Shown: positions 1 through 8,611 of the stretch, in pieces
How positions within the stretch are numbered: position 1 is the stretch's first letter
Layout: the number at the start of each line of letters is the position of its first letter
Assembly: GCF_900112025.1 (NCBI RefSeq)
Contig: NZ_FOKL01000014.1
Location: 53,814-99,813, forward strand
Direction of reading: 5' to 3'
From: Janthinobacterium sp. 344
Lineage (GTDB): Bacteria; Pseudomonadota; Gammaproteobacteria; Burkholderiales; Burkholderiaceae_D
Length of the DNA stretch: 46,000 nucleotides
The notes under the pieces: model-generated
Database searches by the model: none
What the model saw: only the letters and a program-made list of their open reading frames with translations
What the model was told of the DNA's origin: nothing
Made by a program: the position numbers and the translations under genes

Positions 1-1415
1 CGGTTGATCTCGTCGATGCCCACGCTTTGCTCGCTGCTGGCGGCCGTGATTTCCGTGATGATGTCACTCACGCGCTGCACGCTGTCGACGATGTCGTTCA
101 TGGTCGAACCGGCCTGCGCCACCAGCATGCTGCCCGCGTTGACTTGCTCCACGGACGCGCCGATCAATGTCTTGATCTCCTTCGCCGCACAGGCCGAGCG
201 CTGCGCCAGGTTGCGCACTTCGGACGCCACGACGGCGAAACCACGCCCCTGCTCGCCGGCCCGCGCCGCTTCCACGGCCGCGTTCAGCGCCAAAATATTC
301 GTCTGGAAGGCGATGCCGTCGATGACACTGATGATGTCGACGATCTTGTTCGACGACGCATTGATCGATTGCATCGTGCCCACCACCTGCGCCACCACGT
401 CGCCGCCCTTGACGGCCACTTGCGCCGCCGAGGCCGCCAACTGGTTGGCCTGGCGCGCATTGTCCGCATTCTGCTTCACGGTCCAGGTCAGCTCTTCCAT
501 CGACGACGCCGTTTCTTCCAGCGAACCGGCCTGCTCTTCCGTGCGGGAAGACAAGTCCTGGTTGCCGGCGGCGATCTGCGTCGACGACGTGGCGATGCTG
601 TCCGTGCCGCTGCGCACTTCGCTGACGATGTTCAGCAAGCTCGTGTTCATGTCCTGCAGGGCGAGTAGCAGTTGCCCCGTTTCATCCTTGGCGCTGGCGT
701 CGATCTGCGCCGTCAAATCGCCATCGGCCACCTTGCGGGCGATCTCCACGGCCGTGCGCAGGGGGCGCACGATGCCCATCGTCAAGACCCAGGCGCAGAC
801 GACGCCGAACGCCAGCGCCAGCGCGGCCAGGGTCAGCAACAAGTTACGGCTGGTCTTGGCGACATCGTCGATCTCGCGCGCCGTGGCGTCGATGCTGGCG
901 CGCTGGTGCTGCAGCAAATCCGCGACCATCTTCTGGTACTTGGCGGCCGCCGGCACGAAGGTCTTTTCAAATACCTCGTTGGCCGCCTCGACCTGCGATT
1001 CGCCCTTCAGCTTGTAGACCTGGTCGCGCGAGCCGATGTACACCTTGCGCTGTTCCAGCAAGCCGGCGAACATGGCTTTTTCTTCCGGCTTGTCGATCAG
1101 CGCCTCGATTTTCTTTTGCAGTTCGGCCGAACTGGCCGACGAGACTTTCGATTCTTCGGCGAAATAGCCGCTGAGCGAGGTATCGCTGCTGCGGGCGATG
1201 GCGATGGTGCGGCGCACGGCGCTGTCGATGCGGCCATACCAGTCGGAAATATAGCGTTCCTTGGCCAGCGGCTGCTCCATCATGGTGCGCGTGGCCGTGG
1301 CCACGTCGTGCAAGCGCCATGCGCTGATGCCCGTAATAAGCATGGAAAACAGCAAGATCACGGCAAAACCGAGTCCAAGGCGGACACCGATGCTGACGTT
1401 GCGTAATAAATTCAT
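1..1415 (-). CDS. Methyl-accepting chemotaxis protein (3' end outside window)
   Basis: Transmembrane chemoreceptor that signals to CheA/CheW. The start ATG at 1415 is preceded by TAGGAT. The protein begins with a membrane segment at about residues 10-32. A helical periplasmic sensor of about 160 residues follows, 4HB_MCP-like by its lack of PAS or Cache features. A second membrane segment lies near residues 195-215, then HAMP and the cytoplasmic coiled coil. A methylation-type stretch (RTEEQAGSLEETASSMEELT) is visible. The conserved signalling tip is also present (FQTNILALNAAVEAARAGEQ, then GRGFAVVASEVR). The window ends inside the distal signalling helix, so the C-terminus and any CheR-binding tail are not seen. 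It lies downstream of and co-directional with cheW, 215 bases apart. The ligand cannot be inferred. Confidence 0.96.
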   Translation of the reverse strand, partial: MNLLRNVSIGVRLGLGFAVILLFSMLITGISAWRLHDVATATRTMMEQPLAKERYISDWYGRIDSAVRRTIAIARSSDTSLSGYFAEESKVSSASSAELQKKIEALIDKPEEKAMFAGLLEQRKVYIGSRDQVYKLKGESQVEAANEVFEKTFVPAAAKYQKMVADLLQHQRASIDATAREIDDVAKTSRNLLLTLAALALAFGVVCAWVLTMGIVRPLRTAVEIARKVADGDLTAQIDASAKDETGQLLLALQDMNTSLLNIVSEVRSGTDSIATSSTQIAAGNQDLSSRTEEQAGSLEETASSMEELTWTVKQNADNARQANQLAASAAQVAVKGGDVVAQVVGTMQSINASSNKIVDIISVIDGIAFQTNILALNAAVEAARAGEQGRGFAVVASEVRNLAQRSACAAKEIKTLIGASVEQVNAGSMLVAQAGSTMNDIVDSVQRVSDIITEITAASSEQSVGIDEIN

Positions 1416-1522
1416 GTGACTATCCTAAAAAAACCGGTTGCCGACGCGGCGCCGTGGCGGGCAGCCTGGCGTGGCAGGTGCTGGCTGGCTGCGGCATCCA
1501 AAGCGGGCGTGACAAGTGAAAC

Positions 1523-1552
1523 TGGCGCACGGTTCGCATGAACCGTGCGCCA
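1523..1552. repeat. Perfect 13-bp inverted repeat between cheW and the chemoreceptor
   Basis: TGGCGCACGGTTC and its exact reverse complement are separated by GCAT, giving a strong hairpin. Neither side has a T-run, so it is not a classical Rho-independent terminator. It may attenuate transcription or stabilise the cheW mRNA end. The role is inferred. Confidence 0.6.
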
Positions 1553-1630
1553 GGAAATGCGCTAGCGTGCGCCTTGCAGAAAGTGCAAGCAATGCTTGGG
1601 GTCAATTGTTTCTAAAAAACCGTCCCGGCA

Positions 1631-2122
1631 CTAGGCGGCCAGCTTCTCGATGAGGCCCATCTCGGCGCTGGACATGAGCTGGTCGATATCGACCAGGATC
1701 AGCATGCGCTCGTCGATCGTGCCCAGGCCGATCACGTATTCCGTATTGATCGAGCGGCCCATGTCCGGCGCCGGCTTGATCTGTTCCGGCAGCAAGGTAG
1801 TCACGTCGGAGACGCGGTCGACGACCATGCCGACGACGCGGTTGCCGATATTGAGGATGATGACGACGGTGAACTGGTCATAGCTGGGCGTGCCCAGATT
1901 GAACTTGATGCGCATGTCGACGATCGGCACGATGATGCCGCGCAAGTTGACGACGCCCTTGACGAACTCCGGTGCGTTGGCGATGCGGGTCGGCGTTTCG
2001 TAGCTACGGATTTCGCTGACTTTCTGGATGTCGATGCCGTATTCTTCCTGGCCCAGTGTGAAAGCCAGGTATTCGGCAGCCTTGGCGACAGCCGCGCCCG
2101 ATTCGCTGGAGATGGTGCTCAT
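1631..2122 (-). CDS. cheW: Chemotaxis adaptor protein CheW
   Basis: Cytoplasmic scaffold that couples chemoreceptors to the histidine kinase CheA. The 163-residue protein is a single CheW domain after a short N-terminal tail. It shows the typical opening YLAFTLGQEEYGIDI, the region VKGVVNLRGIIVPIVDMR, and VVGMVVDRVSDVTTL followed by a hydrophobic end segment (MLILVDIDQLM). Length matches the family. The gene precedes the chemoreceptor on the same strand. That pairing suggests a dedicated receptor-adaptor unit rather than the main che operon, because no cheA or cheY is nearby. Confidence 0.97.
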   Translation of the reverse strand: MSTISSESGAAVAKAAEYLAFTLGQEEYGIDIQKVSEIRSYETPTRIANAPEFVKGVVNLRGIIVPIVDMRIKFNLGTPSYDQFTVVIILNIGNRVVGMVVDRVSDVTTLLPEQIKPAPDMGRSINTEYVIGLGTIDERMLILVDIDQLMSSAEMGLIEKLAA

Positions 2123-2193
2123 GATGATCCTTTAGTTAAATCGCCCAGAGGCGCAGGCCGCGGCACGCTGCACGCATGCCGTTGACGTGGGAA

Positions 2194-2217
2194 GAGCCAT
2201 TCACGATGGAATGGCTC
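2194..2217. repeat. Hairpin upstream of cheW
   Basis: GAGCCATTC and GAATGGCTC form a perfect 9-bp stem around a 6-base loop, 72-95 bases before the cheW start. It would lie in the cheW leader if transcription begins farther upstream. No function is assigned. Confidence 0.45.
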
Positions 2218-2290
2218 CTGCCGGTATGTTTTGGCAAATATTTTATTGCAATGAGCTTATGCCTCTAATTTCCGTGCGGCAATGTTACCT

Positions 2291-2307
2291 CATGTAAATT
2301 TTACATG
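2291..2307. promoter_or_regulatory. 17-bp perfect palindrome, candidate operator
   Basis: CATGTAAATTTTACATG reads as two 8-base arms around one central base. It sits in the 340-base divergent region between cheW (minus) and the HD-domain gene (plus), 169 bases from the cheW start and 156 from the HD gene start. The surroundings are AT-rich, unlike the flanking genes. The remainder of this gap contains only the hairpin at 2194-2217. Symmetric AT-rich palindromes of this size often bind dimeric regulators; the binding protein is unknown. Confidence 0.45.
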
Positions 2308-2462
2308 CACTAAAAAAGAGCAGACGTCCGTCCGGAATGTTGCCATTAAGGAATTTGTGTGGCGCAAGCGGCACGCCTGATCACGGCTACAGTGACCTCA
2401 CTGATCCACGATTTTTATGCCACACTGGCACCCCTGGCTTTTTACGGAACCGAATACGCACC

Positions 2463-3113
2463 ATGCAATCCTTGCTTACCCAATGGCAACCACGCCTGCT
2501 GGCGCTGGCCACGGCCGGCCTGGGCGACGACAGCGCCCACGACATCAATCACCTGCAGCGCGTCTGGCGCAACGCCGCCGAGCTGCTGCGGGAACACGCG
2601 GAAGCCGATGCCCTCACGGTCATGGCCGCCTGCTATCTGCACGACCTGGTCAATTTGCCGAAAAATCATCCGGAACGGCACCTGGCCTCGCGCCAGGCGG
2701 CCGCGCTGGCTTGCCGCCAGCTGGCGGAACTGGATTTCCCGGCCGAAAAACTGGCAGGCGTGGCGCATGCCATCGAGACGCACAGTTTTTCCGCCGACCT
2801 GCCGCCCGACACCATCGAGGCGCGCATCGTGCAGGATGCGGACCGCATCGATGCGCTGGGCGCCGTCGGCCTGGCTCGCCTGTTTTACACGGCGGCGCGC
2901 ATGGACAGTGCGCTGGCGCATGGCACGGACCCGCTGGCCGCCCACCGTCCGCTCGACGACAAGGCGTACGCGCTCGACCATATCGTCGTCAAGCTGGACA
3001 AGCTGCCGGGCAAGATGCAGACGCCAGCTGGCCGCGCCCTGGCCGAACAGCGGCTGGCCGTGCTGACGGATTTCCGCGCCGCTTTCGCCGACGAATGGGG
3101 CGTGAGCGCTTAG
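2463..3113 (+). CDS. HD-domain phosphohydrolase, YedJ-like
   Basis: Predicted metal-dependent phosphohydrolase of the HD superfamily, 216 residues from the ATG at 2463. That ATG is preferred because the upstream in-frame extension has non-conserved composition. Metal ligands can be read as HDINHL near residue 25, the HD pair in CYLHDLVNLP near residue 60, and DADRIDALGAVG near residue 125. This order (H, HD, D) is that of YedJ/YpgQ-type proteins, some of which hydrolyse nucleotides. The substrate here is unknown. It stands alone between cheW and the MFS gene. Confidence 0.85.
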   Translation: MQSLLTQWQPRLLALATAGLGDDSAHDINHLQRVWRNAAELLREHAEADALTVMAACYLHDLVNLPKNHPERHLASRQAAALACRQLAELDFPAEKLAGVAHAIETHSFSADLPPDTIEARIVQDADRIDALGAVGLARLFYTAARMDSALAHGTDPLAAHRPLDDKAYALDHIVVKLDKLPGKMQTPAGRALAEQRLAVLTDFRAAFADEWGVSA

Positions 3114-3143
3114 TGTTACTGCATAGCATTGGTGGCGATAGCC

Positions 3144-3167
3144 AGCATGGCCCATGCTGTCTATAAT
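3144..3167 (+). promoter_or_regulatory. TATAAT -10 box with an abutting palindrome, MFS gene promoter
   Basis: A perfect TATAAT lies at 3162-3167, 116 bases before the MFS start. Directly upstream, at 3144-3158, is the palindrome AGCATGG-C-CCATGCT, in the place where a repressor would block polymerase. No good -35 hexamer is present at normal spacing, as in many activated or tightly repressed promoters. The operator role is inferred from position and symmetry. Confidence 0.5.
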
Positions 3168-3283
3168 ACAAGGCTCAGCTATCGCGCCGCGGCGTCAGCA
3201 GGAATTTGCAACGCGCAGGCGCAACGCCAACAACTGAACCCCGCCAGCCTGACGGCGGCGCGGGGTGTGCGCCGAAAGAATGC

Positions 3284-4567
3284 ATGTCCGACAATACCTC
3301 ACCTGAGCACAGCACTCCAGTTTCTCCCGCCGCGCCCGCGCGCGCCGGCAACCTCAATTTCATCCTTGTCTGCGTCTTCATCGACATGCTGGGCATCGGC
3401 CTGGTCGTGCCCGTGCTGCCCATCCTGATCGGCGACTATGTCAGCGGCAAGGAAGCGCAGGCGTTCTGGTACGGCATCATGGCAGCCGTCTTCGGCTTGC
3501 TGCAGTTCATCTTCATGCCCATGCTGGGCGCCATCAGCGACCGCGTGGGGCGCCGTCCCGTGCTGCTGTATTCGATGGCTGGCATGGGCGTCAACTTCCT
3601 TGCCACGGCGCTGGCGCCCAACCTGGCCTGCCTGTTCATCGGCCGGGTCATCGGCGGCATTTCCTCGGCCAGCATGTCGGTGGCGTCCGCCTATGCCTCC
3701 GACATCTCCACGCCGGACAACCGCGCCAAGAGCTTCGGCAAGATCGGCGCCGCCTTCGGCCTCGGCTTCATCTGCGGCCCCATGCTGGGCGGCCTGCTGG
3801 GCGACGTCAACCTGCACCTGCCCTTCTTCGTGGCGGCGGCCCTGTCGGCAGGCAATTTCATTTACGGTTACTGCATGGTGCCCGAATCACTGGCGCCAGG
3901 CCCGCGCGCGCCGTTCACGCTGGCGCGCATCAACCCGTTCGCCGCCCTGCTGAAACTGGTGCGCCGCGTGGACATCCGCGGCCTGGTGCTGGCCTTTGGC
4001 CTGATGACGTTCGCACAGATGATGCTCAATACCACCTGGGTGCTGTACACGCACTTCCGCTTCGACTGGACGCCGCGCCAGAACGGCATCGCCCTGTTCT
4101 GCGTGGGCCTGTGCGCGGCCGTGGTGCAGGCGGGCTTGCTTGGCATCCTGATCAAGCGCTTTGGCGAAGTGCGCCTGTCCCTGCTGGGCATGGCTTCGGG
4201 CGCCATCACCTACCTGCTGTACGGCCTGGCAACGCAAGGCTGGATGATGTATGCGCTGATCCTGTGCAACCTGCTGGCCTTTGCCGCCGGCCCGGCCCTG
4301 CAAGGCATCATCTCGAAGGCCTCGGCGGCCAGCGAACAGGGTGAACTGATGGGCTCCCTGCAATCGATCAGCAGCCTGGGCATCATCATCATGCCTTTGC
4401 TCGGCAGCATGATCCTCGGTGAAGTGAGCCACCTGCCGCCGCAGGACTGGCGCATCGGCAGCACGTTCTATTTGTGCGCCATCATGCAAGCGCTGGGCAT
4501 CGTCGTGGCCTGGCGCTACTTCCGGGCGCAACGCGATGCCAGACTTGCGGTTTCTACCACAAAGTAG
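3284..4567 (+). CDS. TCR/Tet-type major facilitator drug efflux transporter
   Basis: Inner-membrane proton-driven exporter of the 12-helix drug/H+ antiporter type, 427 residues from ATG 3284. The first membrane helix reads FILVCVFIDMLGIGLVVPVL, a close match to the opening of TetA-like proteins. The cytoplasmic loop 2-3 motif A appears as GAISDRVGRRPVLL. The motif C-like region is GFICGPMLGG. An in-frame extension back to 3206 is possible but lacks conserved features and falls in the leader after the TATAAT. No tetR-like gene is adjacent, so the substrate and regulator are unknown. Clinical-type tetracycline resistance should not be assumed. Confidence 0.9.
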   Translation: MSDNTSPEHSTPVSPAAPARAGNLNFILVCVFIDMLGIGLVVPVLPILIGDYVSGKEAQAFWYGIMAAVFGLLQFIFMPMLGAISDRVGRRPVLLYSMAGMGVNFLATALAPNLACLFIGRVIGGISSASMSVASAYASDISTPDNRAKSFGKIGAAFGLGFICGPMLGGLLGDVNLHLPFFVAAALSAGNFIYGYCMVPESLAPGPRAPFTLARINPFAALLKLVRRVDIRGLVLAFGLMTFAQMMLNTTWVLYTHFRFDWTPRQNGIALFCVGLCAAVVQAGLLGILIKRFGEVRLSLLGMASGAITYLLYGLATQGWMMYALILCNLLAFAAGPALQGIISKASAASEQGELMGSLQSISSLGIIIMPLLGSMILGEVSHLPPQDWRIGSTFYLCAIMQALGIVVAWRYFRAQRDARLAVSTTK

Positions 4568-4667
4568 TCGGCAAGATAATGTTGCATTTGGGAAATGAAT
4601 AGGCGAGAATGGAGAAATCAGCCGCGCGTTACCGACGCCCGGCATTCGATGGTGAGCAAGGATGGGT

Positions 4668-5489
4668 ATGACTGATTTTTATTCCGGCGCCTGGCGGCGA
4701 AGCGTGGCCATGCTGGCGCTGGCGCTGCCGTCACTGGCGGGCGCACAATGCTCGCGCGACATCCACGTGCCCGTCTCGGCGATCGGTGCCAGCGTGGTGA
4801 TCAATGGCGCCAGCGTCAGCGGCATCTATCCCGACCTGCTGCGCAGCATGGGCGCCAAGGTGGGCTGTAACTTCATCTTTTCCCCCGTGCCGCGCGCACG
4901 CCTGGAAGCCATGTTTGAAGCGGGCAAGGCCGACATGCTGATCCCCGCCAGCAGCACCTTGCGGCGCGACCAGCATGGCCTGTTCATTCCCCTGATGGGG
5001 AACCGGCCCCTGCTGATCTCGCTGCAGGGCGCGCGCGCGCCCATCAACAGCATGCAGGAATTGATCGAGCGGCGCGAATTGCGCGTGGCGCTGGTGCGCG
5101 GCTACGACTATGGCGCCTCGTACCAGGCGCTGGCCAAGGAACTCAGCAGCCAGGGCCGGCTGTTCTACGAGGTGGATGCGCTCTCGGTGGCGCGCCTGAT
5201 GCAAAGCGGCTTCATCGATGCCACCATCATGGGCCCCACCATCCTGGCCGGCGTGGCGCAAAACGATGCGCGCGTGTATGGCCTGGCCGACCGCCTGCGC
5301 ATGGAAGCCCTGCCGGAACTGCCCTGGGGCATGAGCGGCGTCTACCTGTCGCGCAAGTCGCTGACGCCCGATGACCAGGCCACCTTGCGCGAACTGCTGG
5401 AAAAGGCGGGACGCTCGGGCGTCCTGATGGAAGGCTTCCAGCGCCACCACCGCCAGGAACTGCTGACCCTCAGCATCCGGCCGCGCTAA
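4668..5489 (+). CDS. Periplasmic solute-binding protein (bacterial family 3 type)
   Basis: Secreted binding protein of about 273 residues. Two ATGs are in frame (4662 and 4668). The AAGG at 4658-4661 abuts the first and is six bases from the second, so 4668 is preferred. An N-terminal signal peptide is clear (RRSVAMLALALPSLAGAQC). The mature part has the two-lobe pattern of amino-acid-type binding proteins: ISGIYPDLLRSMGAKVG-like lobe start, FEAGKADMLIPASST, and a hinge after DATIMGPTILAG. No ABC permease or ATPase gene is near, so it may be an orphan sensor or binding protein. It is followed after 7 bases by an EamA exporter. Confidence 0.82.
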   Translation: MTDFYSGAWRRSVAMLALALPSLAGAQCSRDIHVPVSAIGASVVINGASVSGIYPDLLRSMGAKVGCNFIFSPVPRARLEAMFEAGKADMLIPASSTLRRDQHGLFIPLMGNRPLLISLQGARAPINSMQELIERRELRVALVRGYDYGASYQALAKELSSQGRLFYEVDALSVARLMQSGFIDATIMGPTILAGVAQNDARVYGLADRLRMEALPELPWGMSGVYLSRKSLTPDDQATLRELLEKAGRSGVLMEGFQRHHRQELLTLSIRPR

Positions 5490-5496
5490 GTCCCCC

Positions 5497-6354
5497 ATGT
5501 CCGGCAGCGTCGTCGCCATCGTGCTGTTTGCCGCCCTGCTGCATGCCAGCTGGAACGCCATCGTCAAGTCGGGCAAGGACACTTTCCTGACGACCGTGCT
5601 GGTCTCCGTGGGCGCGGCACTGATTTCCCTCTGCGCATTGCCTTTCGTCAATACGCCCGCGTCCGCCAGCTGGCCCTACCTGGCCGCCTCGGCCGTGGCC
5701 CAGCTGGCCTATTACTCGCTGCTGGCGGCCGCCTACAAGGCGGGCGACATGAGCCATGCCTACCCCTTGATGCGCGGCAGCGCGCCATTGATCGTGGCGC
5801 TGGCCAGCTGGCCGCTGATCGGCGAGCGTCTTTCTCCCATGCAAATGAGTGCCGTCGCCTGCATCTGCGCGGGCATCTTCGGCCTGTATGTGGCCGCGCG
5901 CCTGCCCGCCAGCGCCGGGGTGCGCAACAGCACGCGGCGCGCCACCGCCTTCGCCCTGGGCAATGCCTGCGTGATCGCCAGCTATACCTTGATCGATGGC
6001 ATCGGCGTGCGCCTGTCCGGCGCGCCCGCCGCCTACACCATGTGGATTTTTGTCCTGAACGGCGCGGGGCTGCTGCTGTGGACACTGCTGCGCCGCCGTG
6101 CCGGCTTGCTGGCCTATGCAAAAACGCAATGGCATCTGGCCGCCCTTGGCGGTTTCGGCACGCTCGCCTCGTACGGCCTGGCCCTGTGGGCCATGACGCA
6201 GGCGCCCGTGGCCGCCATCGCCGCCCTGCGCGAAACGTCGATTTTGTTCGCCATCGCCATCGCCGCCCTGTTCCTGCGCGAAAAAATCAGCCCCCGCCGC
6301 TACCTGGCCATCGGCCTGATCGCGGCGGGCGCCATCTTGATGCGCATGGGCTAG
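5497..6354 (+). CDS. EamA/DMT-family transporter
   Basis: Inner-membrane protein of 285 residues with ten predicted helices in two EamA halves. The first half begins VLFAALLHASWNAIVKSGKD. The second ends with the typical LREKISPRRYLAIGLIAAGAILM. Family members export amino acids, sugars or other metabolites; the substrate here is unknown. The gene starts 7 bases after the binding-protein gene and is probably co-transcribed and translationally coupled with it. Its stop codon TAG (6352-6354) shares the palindromic CTAG with the stop of the convergent hydrolase gene. Confidence 0.9.
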   Translation: MSGSVVAIVLFAALLHASWNAIVKSGKDTFLTTVLVSVGAALISLCALPFVNTPASASWPYLAASAVAQLAYYSLLAAAYKAGDMSHAYPLMRGSAPLIVALASWPLIGERLSPMQMSAVACICAGIFGLYVAARLPASAGVRNSTRRATAFALGNACVIASYTLIDGIGVRLSGAPAAYTMWIFVLNGAGLLLWTLLRRRAGLLAYAKTQWHLAALGGFGTLASYGLALWAMTQAPVAAIAALRETSILFAIAIAALFLREKISPRRYLAIGLIAAGAILMRMG

Positions 6355-8312
6355 CGGGCGTCCAGCGGTGCGATCGGCAACTCGATCGCGCTGCCCGCCC
6401 CTGCCGCGTGGTACACGCGCTGCGTCGCCTTTCTATAATGGCCCGGGTCGGCCAGGAAGATGTTCGGCACGTAGATTTGCGGGTTGCGGTCGTACAGGGG
6501 GAACCAGCTCGACTGGACTTGCACGGCAATGCGGTGGCCGGGCAGGAAGACGTGGTTCGCGTTCGGCAAGGCGAAGCGGTAGCGTTCCACCTTGCCCGCC
6601 GGAATCGGCGTCGGGTGTTCGAAGCTGTCGCGGTAGCGTCCGCGGAAGATATCCATCGCCACGCCCAGCTGGTAGCCGCCCATGGCCGGCTGCGACGGCA
6701 CTTCATCGGGATACACGTCGATCAGCTTCACCACCCAGTCGGCATCCGTGCCGCTGGTGGAAGCAAACAGGTTCACCATCGGCGCGCCGGCGATGCGCAC
6801 GGCCGTCTTCAACGGTTCGGAAACGTAGCTGAGCACGTCCGTGCGGTCCGCATAGCCGCGCTGGTCGCTGACCAGCCATGGCTTCCACACGTCGCCATCG
6901 TTCAGGCGCACGGGACGGGGCACGAAGGGCACGGGCTTGGCCGGATCGGCCACGTATTCGTCGAAGGCGCCTTCCGCCGCATCCGCAGCGCCCGATGGCG
7001 CCGCAAAGCCCAGCTGGTTGCCCTCCTGCAGGTAGATCGGCGTCAACTTCGTCTCGCAGGTCTCGCAGGCCAGCGGCCACTGCTGCAGGCGCTGCCACTG
7101 ATTCGTGCCCGTCTGATAGGACACGACGGGCGCCGTGTTCGCTTCCGGCGCGCCATCCTTCAAATACTGATTCAGGAATGGCTGCATGACTTTTTCACGG
7201 AACTGCCGCGCCGTGTCGCCGTCAAACTTCAGGGCGCCCAGGGAAGAGCCCTCATAGTTGACGCCGCTGTGGCGCCACGGGCCGATGGCCAGGTAATTGA
7301 GGTTGTTGCGCTTGTCGCGCCCTTCCATCGCCCAGTAGCTGGCGTAGGGTCCATAGATGTCTTCCTGGTCCCACTGCCCCACCACGTGCATGGTCGGCAC
7401 GATCAGCGGGCGCTTCGCCAGGATCTTATCCAGCGCCTGCTCTTGCCAGTAACTGTCGTAGGCCGGGTGTTCGAACAGCTTTTTCGTATACGTCAGCTGG
7501 TCGATGCCAAATTTTTTCGCGTAGGCGCCGGCCGAGCCGATGCGCAGATACGCGTCGTAATCGTCGTAGACGCCCAGGGCTGGCGTTTCGCCGCCGCCGC
7601 GCACGCTGGTCTGGCCCGCGATATACGACAGGCTGGGCATGCGGAAGGCGCCATGATGAAACCAGTCATCACCGCGCCAGCCATCGACCATGGCGCTCAT
7701 GGGAATGGCCACCTTCAGGGCCGGATGCGGGTCCACCAGCGCCATCAGCACCGTGTGGCCTTCATACGAGGAGCCCAGCATGCCCACCTTGCCATTGCTT
7801 TCTGGCACGTTCTTCACCAGCCAGTCTATGGTGTCCCACGCATCGGTCACATTATCGACCTTGGTATTGTTCAGCGGGCCGCGCACGGGGCGCGTCATCA
7901 CGTAGTCGCCTTCGGAGCCATATTTGCCACGCACGTCCTGGAACACGCGGATGTAGCCGTTTTCCACCAGGGTATCGTCGCCCTGCGGCAAGGTGGCCAG
8001 CATGCTGGGGCTGGCCGTGCGCTGGGCCCGGCGCGCCGCATTGTACGGCGTGCGCGTGAGCATGATCGGCGCGCGGCTGGCGCCCTTCGGCACGACGATC
8101 ACCGTGTACAGCTTGACGCCGTCGCGCATGGGGATCATCACCACGCGCTTGACGTAGTCGTTCAGGTCCGGCATCACCAGCCTGGCGCCGATATCGGGTG
8201 TCATCGGCGGCGTTTGCGGGGTTTGCGGTGTTTGCGCCAGCAAGGGAGCGCTGAACACGGTACTGGCAAGCAGGGCCAGGCCACTCAGGCGGACGGGGGA
8301 TACAACAGGCAT
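6351..8312 (-). CDS. Secreted CocE/NonD-family (X-Pro dipeptidyl-peptidase-like) hydrolase
   Basis: Serine hydrolase of about 653 residues, probably periplasmic or secreted. The ATG at 8312 is chosen because GGAG lies seven bases before it and a signal peptide follows (VRLSGLALLASTVFSAPLLAQ). An ATG at 8333 has no ribosome site. After the signal comes a T/P-rich stretch (QTPQTPQTPPMTP). The alpha/beta-hydrolase core has the nucleophile elbow GMLGSSYEGHT, the acid region VVGQWDQEDIYG and the histidine region IGPWRHSGVNYEG. The C-terminal half is the jelly-roll PepX_C domain (FASTSGTDADWVVKLIDVYP). Known members are acylases, esterases and peptidases; the exact substrate cannot be told. Confidence 0.92.
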   Translation of the reverse strand: MPVVSPVRLSGLALLASTVFSAPLLAQTPQTPQTPPMTPDIGARLVMPDLNDYVKRVVMIPMRDGVKLYTVIVVPKGASRAPIMLTRTPYNAARRAQRTASPSMLATLPQGDDTLVENGYIRVFQDVRGKYGSEGDYVMTRPVRGPLNNTKVDNVTDAWDTIDWLVKNVPESNGKVGMLGSSYEGHTVLMALVDPHPALKVAIPMSAMVDGWRGDDWFHHGAFRMPSLSYIAGQTSVRGGGETPALGVYDDYDAYLRIGSAGAYAKKFGIDQLTYTKKLFEHPAYDSYWQEQALDKILAKRPLIVPTMHVVGQWDQEDIYGPYASYWAMEGRDKRNNLNYLAIGPWRHSGVNYEGSSLGALKFDGDTARQFREKVMQPFLNQYLKDGAPEANTAPVVSYQTGTNQWQRLQQWPLACETCETKLTPIYLQEGNQLGFAAPSGAADAAEGAFDEYVADPAKPVPFVPRPVRLNDGDVWKPWLVSDQRGYADRTDVLSYVSEPLKTAVRIAGAPMVNLFASTSGTDADWVVKLIDVYPDEVPSQPAMGGYQLGVAMDIFRGRYRDSFEHPTPIPAGKVERYRFALPNANHVFLPGHRIAVQVQSSWFPLYDRNPQIYVPNIFLADPGHYRKATQRVYHAAGAGSAIELPIAPLDAR

Positions 8313-8611
8313 ACACTTCTCCAAAAGATTCATGCTGACAATAGTACCCGCAAAGCAATTTTGATAGAAATCAAACGTCCGGCCGGCGCGCAGATAAATC
8401 GGGGTGCAACTTGACAGAACGCGCACGAACTGCAACCATAACGCCATGAAATTTATCCCGTCACAACACGCCTGCTTGAATTGGTGGTCCCGCTCACTTT
8501 CGCGCGGCCACTGCATAGTGATGTGATTTATGATCAACGCCGCCTCGATCGGTGGCGTAACAGGCTCCAGCCTGGATCATCCCCGATGCAGGCGGCTCAA
8601 AAGGAAACTTG
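8313..8611. other. Divergent intergenic region between hydrolase gene and trpS
   Basis: This 299-base gap must carry both promoters. I see a short palindrome CAGGCT-CC-AGCCTG at 8561-8574, shortly before trpS, but its 2-base centre makes a stable hairpin unlikely. No tryptophan-rich leader peptide or T-box-like structure was recognised. AAGGA at 8601-8605 is the trpS ribosome site. Confidence 0.4.

Noticed and set aside
3284..4567. Acquired tetracycline-resistance determinant
   Set aside because: No tetR, transposon ends or composition shift; TetA-like pumps are common chromosomal genes, so substrate is left open.
8313..8611. T-box or tryptophan leader controlling trpS
   Set aside because: No tandem Trp codons in a leader ORF, no T-box sequence, and T-boxes are rare in proteobacteria.
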